Positions 62,974 to 64,000 of a DNA stretch of 64,000 nt are shown here, one piece after another. The stretch's first letter is position 1, and the number at the start of each line of letters is the position of its first letter. Where the stretch lies: assembly GCF_003952465.1 (NCBI RefSeq), contig NZ_CP034448.1:5185001-5249000 (forward strand). Direction: 5' to 3'. A model generated the notes under the pieces. The model was not told the origin of the DNA. It worked only from the letters and a program-made list of their open reading frames with translations, and ran no database searches. The DNA is from Mesorhizobium sp. M1B.F.Ca.ET.045.04.1.1. GTDB lineage: Bacteria; Pseudomonadota; Alphaproteobacteria; Rhizobiales; Rhizobiaceae. The position numbers and the translations under genes are program-made.

Positions 62974-64000
62974 ATGGCACTGCTTCCGGTCGCCGAGGCG
63001 CTCGAGCGCTTGCTGGGCGGCGCGACTGCGCTGCCGGGCGAAAGCGTACCGTTGGCCGACGCAGCGGATAGGGTTCTGACCGAACCGGTGGTGGCGCTGC
63101 GCACTCAGCCGCCCTTCAATGCTTCGGCCATGGACGGCTATGCCGCACGCTTTGCGGATGTGGGCTCGGTGCCGGCGCGGCTCTCCGTGATCGGCATGGC
63201 GCCGGCCGGGCGCGGCTTTACCGGCATCGTCGGCAAGGGCGAGGCCGTGCGCCTCTTCACCGGCGCGCCGCTCCCCGAAGGCGCCGACACGATCGTCATC
63301 CAGGAAAATGTCCGCGACCTCGGCGGCGGCCAGATCGAGGTGACCGAGCCGACGTCCGCAGGACGCAACATCCGGCGAGCCGGTCTCGACTTCCTGAAAG
63401 GCGACGTGCTCCTCGAAAAAGGCCGCCTGCTCGATCCAGCGGCGCTTTCGTTGGCGGCGTCGGCCAACCATCCAAGCCTCACCGTGGTGCGCCGACCGCT
63501 GGTTGTCATCATCGCCACCGGCGACGAATTGCTGCCGCCGGGCAGCGAGCTCGGCCCCGACCAGATCATCTCGTCCAATGCCTACGGCGTCGCTGCGACC
63601 GCGCAGTCGGTTGGCGCGCGCGCTCTCGATCTCGGCATCGCCGCCGACCGCCATGACGCAATTGCGGCTCTGGTCGGAAAGGCCGTCGAGGCCGGCGCCG
63701 ATGTCATCGTCACTCTCGGTGGCGCGTCGGTCGGCGATCATGACCTGATCCACGACGTGCTGACCGGCCAAGGCATGCAGCTCGATTTCTGGAAGATCGC
63801 CATGCGCCCCGGCAAACCGTTGATGTTTGGCCGGCTCGGCGACATCCGTTGCATCGGCCTGCCCGGCAATCCGGTGGCAAGCCTTGTCTGCTCGCAGTTG
63901 TTCCTGAAGCCGCTTCTGGCGCGTCTCGGCGGCCGTAGCTACCGGCAGGACATCCGCACTGCGCGGCTGGCTGCCGCAATGCACGCCAACGATCTCAGGC
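62974..64000 (+). CDS. moeA: Molybdopterin molybdenumtransferase MoeA (3' end outside window)
   Basis: The frame is open from the ATG at 62974 to the right edge, 342 residues seen of about 400 expected. MoeA inserts molybdenum into molybdopterin. Motifs: NASAMDGYA, FTGAPLPEGADTIV, IATGDELLPPG, TLGGASVGDHD and KIAMRPGKPLMFG, with GLPGNPVA near the end. It completes the moaC-moeA pair. Confidence 0.96.
   Translation, partial: MALLPVAEALERLLGGATALPGESVPLADAADRVLTEPVVALRTQPPFNASAMDGYAARFADVGSVPARLSVIGMAPAGRGFTGIVGKGEAVRLFTGAPLPEGADTIVIQENVRDLGGGQIEVTEPTSAGRNIRRAGLDFLKGDVLLEKGRLLDPAALSLAASANHPSLTVVRRPLVVIIATGDELLPPGSELGPDQIISSNAYGVAATAQSVGARALDLGIAADRHDAIAALVGKAVEAGADVIVTLGGASVGDHDLIHDVLTGQGMQLDFWKIAMRPGKPLMFGRLGDIRCIGLPGNPVASLVCSQLFLKPLLARLGGRSYRQDIRTARLAAAMHANDLR

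Overview
The window looks like a chromosomal segment of a Mesorhizobium-type alphaproteobacterium (Rhizobiales). The evidence is high GC content, dense coding, the order ppiD-trpD-trpC-moaC-moeA at the right edge, rhizobial gene families (DUF982, a class III cyclase fused to TolB/TPR repeats, DUF1289 beside cobT), and several copies of rhizobial palindromic intergenic elements. No rRNA, tRNA, insertion sequence, phage gene or CRISPR array was seen.

1-11 kb is an apparent second-messenger locus. It contains a large two-protease fusion (subtilisin S8 plus an HExxH metallopeptidase-like domain, cut by the left edge), a CRP/FNR regulator with a CRP-like recognition helix, a 1425-residue protein that joins a cytochrome P450 to a DyP peroxidase through a membrane-anchored middle region, and a class III nucleotide cyclase with TPR repeats. 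Two perfect TGTGA-N6-TCACA CRP boxes lie in this locus, one upstream of the protease and regulator and one upstream of the P450-DyP gene. Messenger synthesis, receptor, operators and targets therefore sit side by side.

11-20 kb holds small secreted and membrane proteins, an L,D-transpeptidase, a divergent SDR/TetR pair and a divergent hydrolase/MarR pair, both with visible operators, a rhodanese and two unknown membrane proteins. 20-28 kb carries a PPOX flavoprotein, a DUF971 protein, molybdenum cofactor genes (moaA, mobA, mobB), a DMT permease and a polar amino acid ABC transporter without its ATPase. 28-37.5 kb is housekeeping: a dehydrogenase, AlkD-like repair, GNAT, Lrp, a uracil-DNA glycosylase-like protein, a GST, a nuclease, a histidine kinase, cobT and a retropepsin-like protease.

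37.8-42.6 kb is the most striking unit: a tightly overlapped nine-gene operon. It encodes a bufferin-type RiPP precursor (DUF2282), its MNIO (DUF692) and partner (DUF2063) maturation proteins, DoxX, an ECF sigma factor with its NrsF-type anti-sigma factor, and then MerT, MerP and a GDCCVxC metal protein. An ECF-type promoter lies upstream. No merR or merA is present. It reads as a metal-stress operon that combines a thiol-peptide metal buffer with mercury-type transport.

42.7-51.7 kb has dusA, a 1215-residue DUF5801-type secreted protein with its type I secretion ABC protein and membrane fusion protein, and a DUF982 protein. 51.9-64 kb has an NCS1 permease, DUF1697, pyrG, a second L,D-transpeptidase, secG, tpiA and the ppiD-trpD-trpC-moaC-moeA run, with moeA cut by the right edge.
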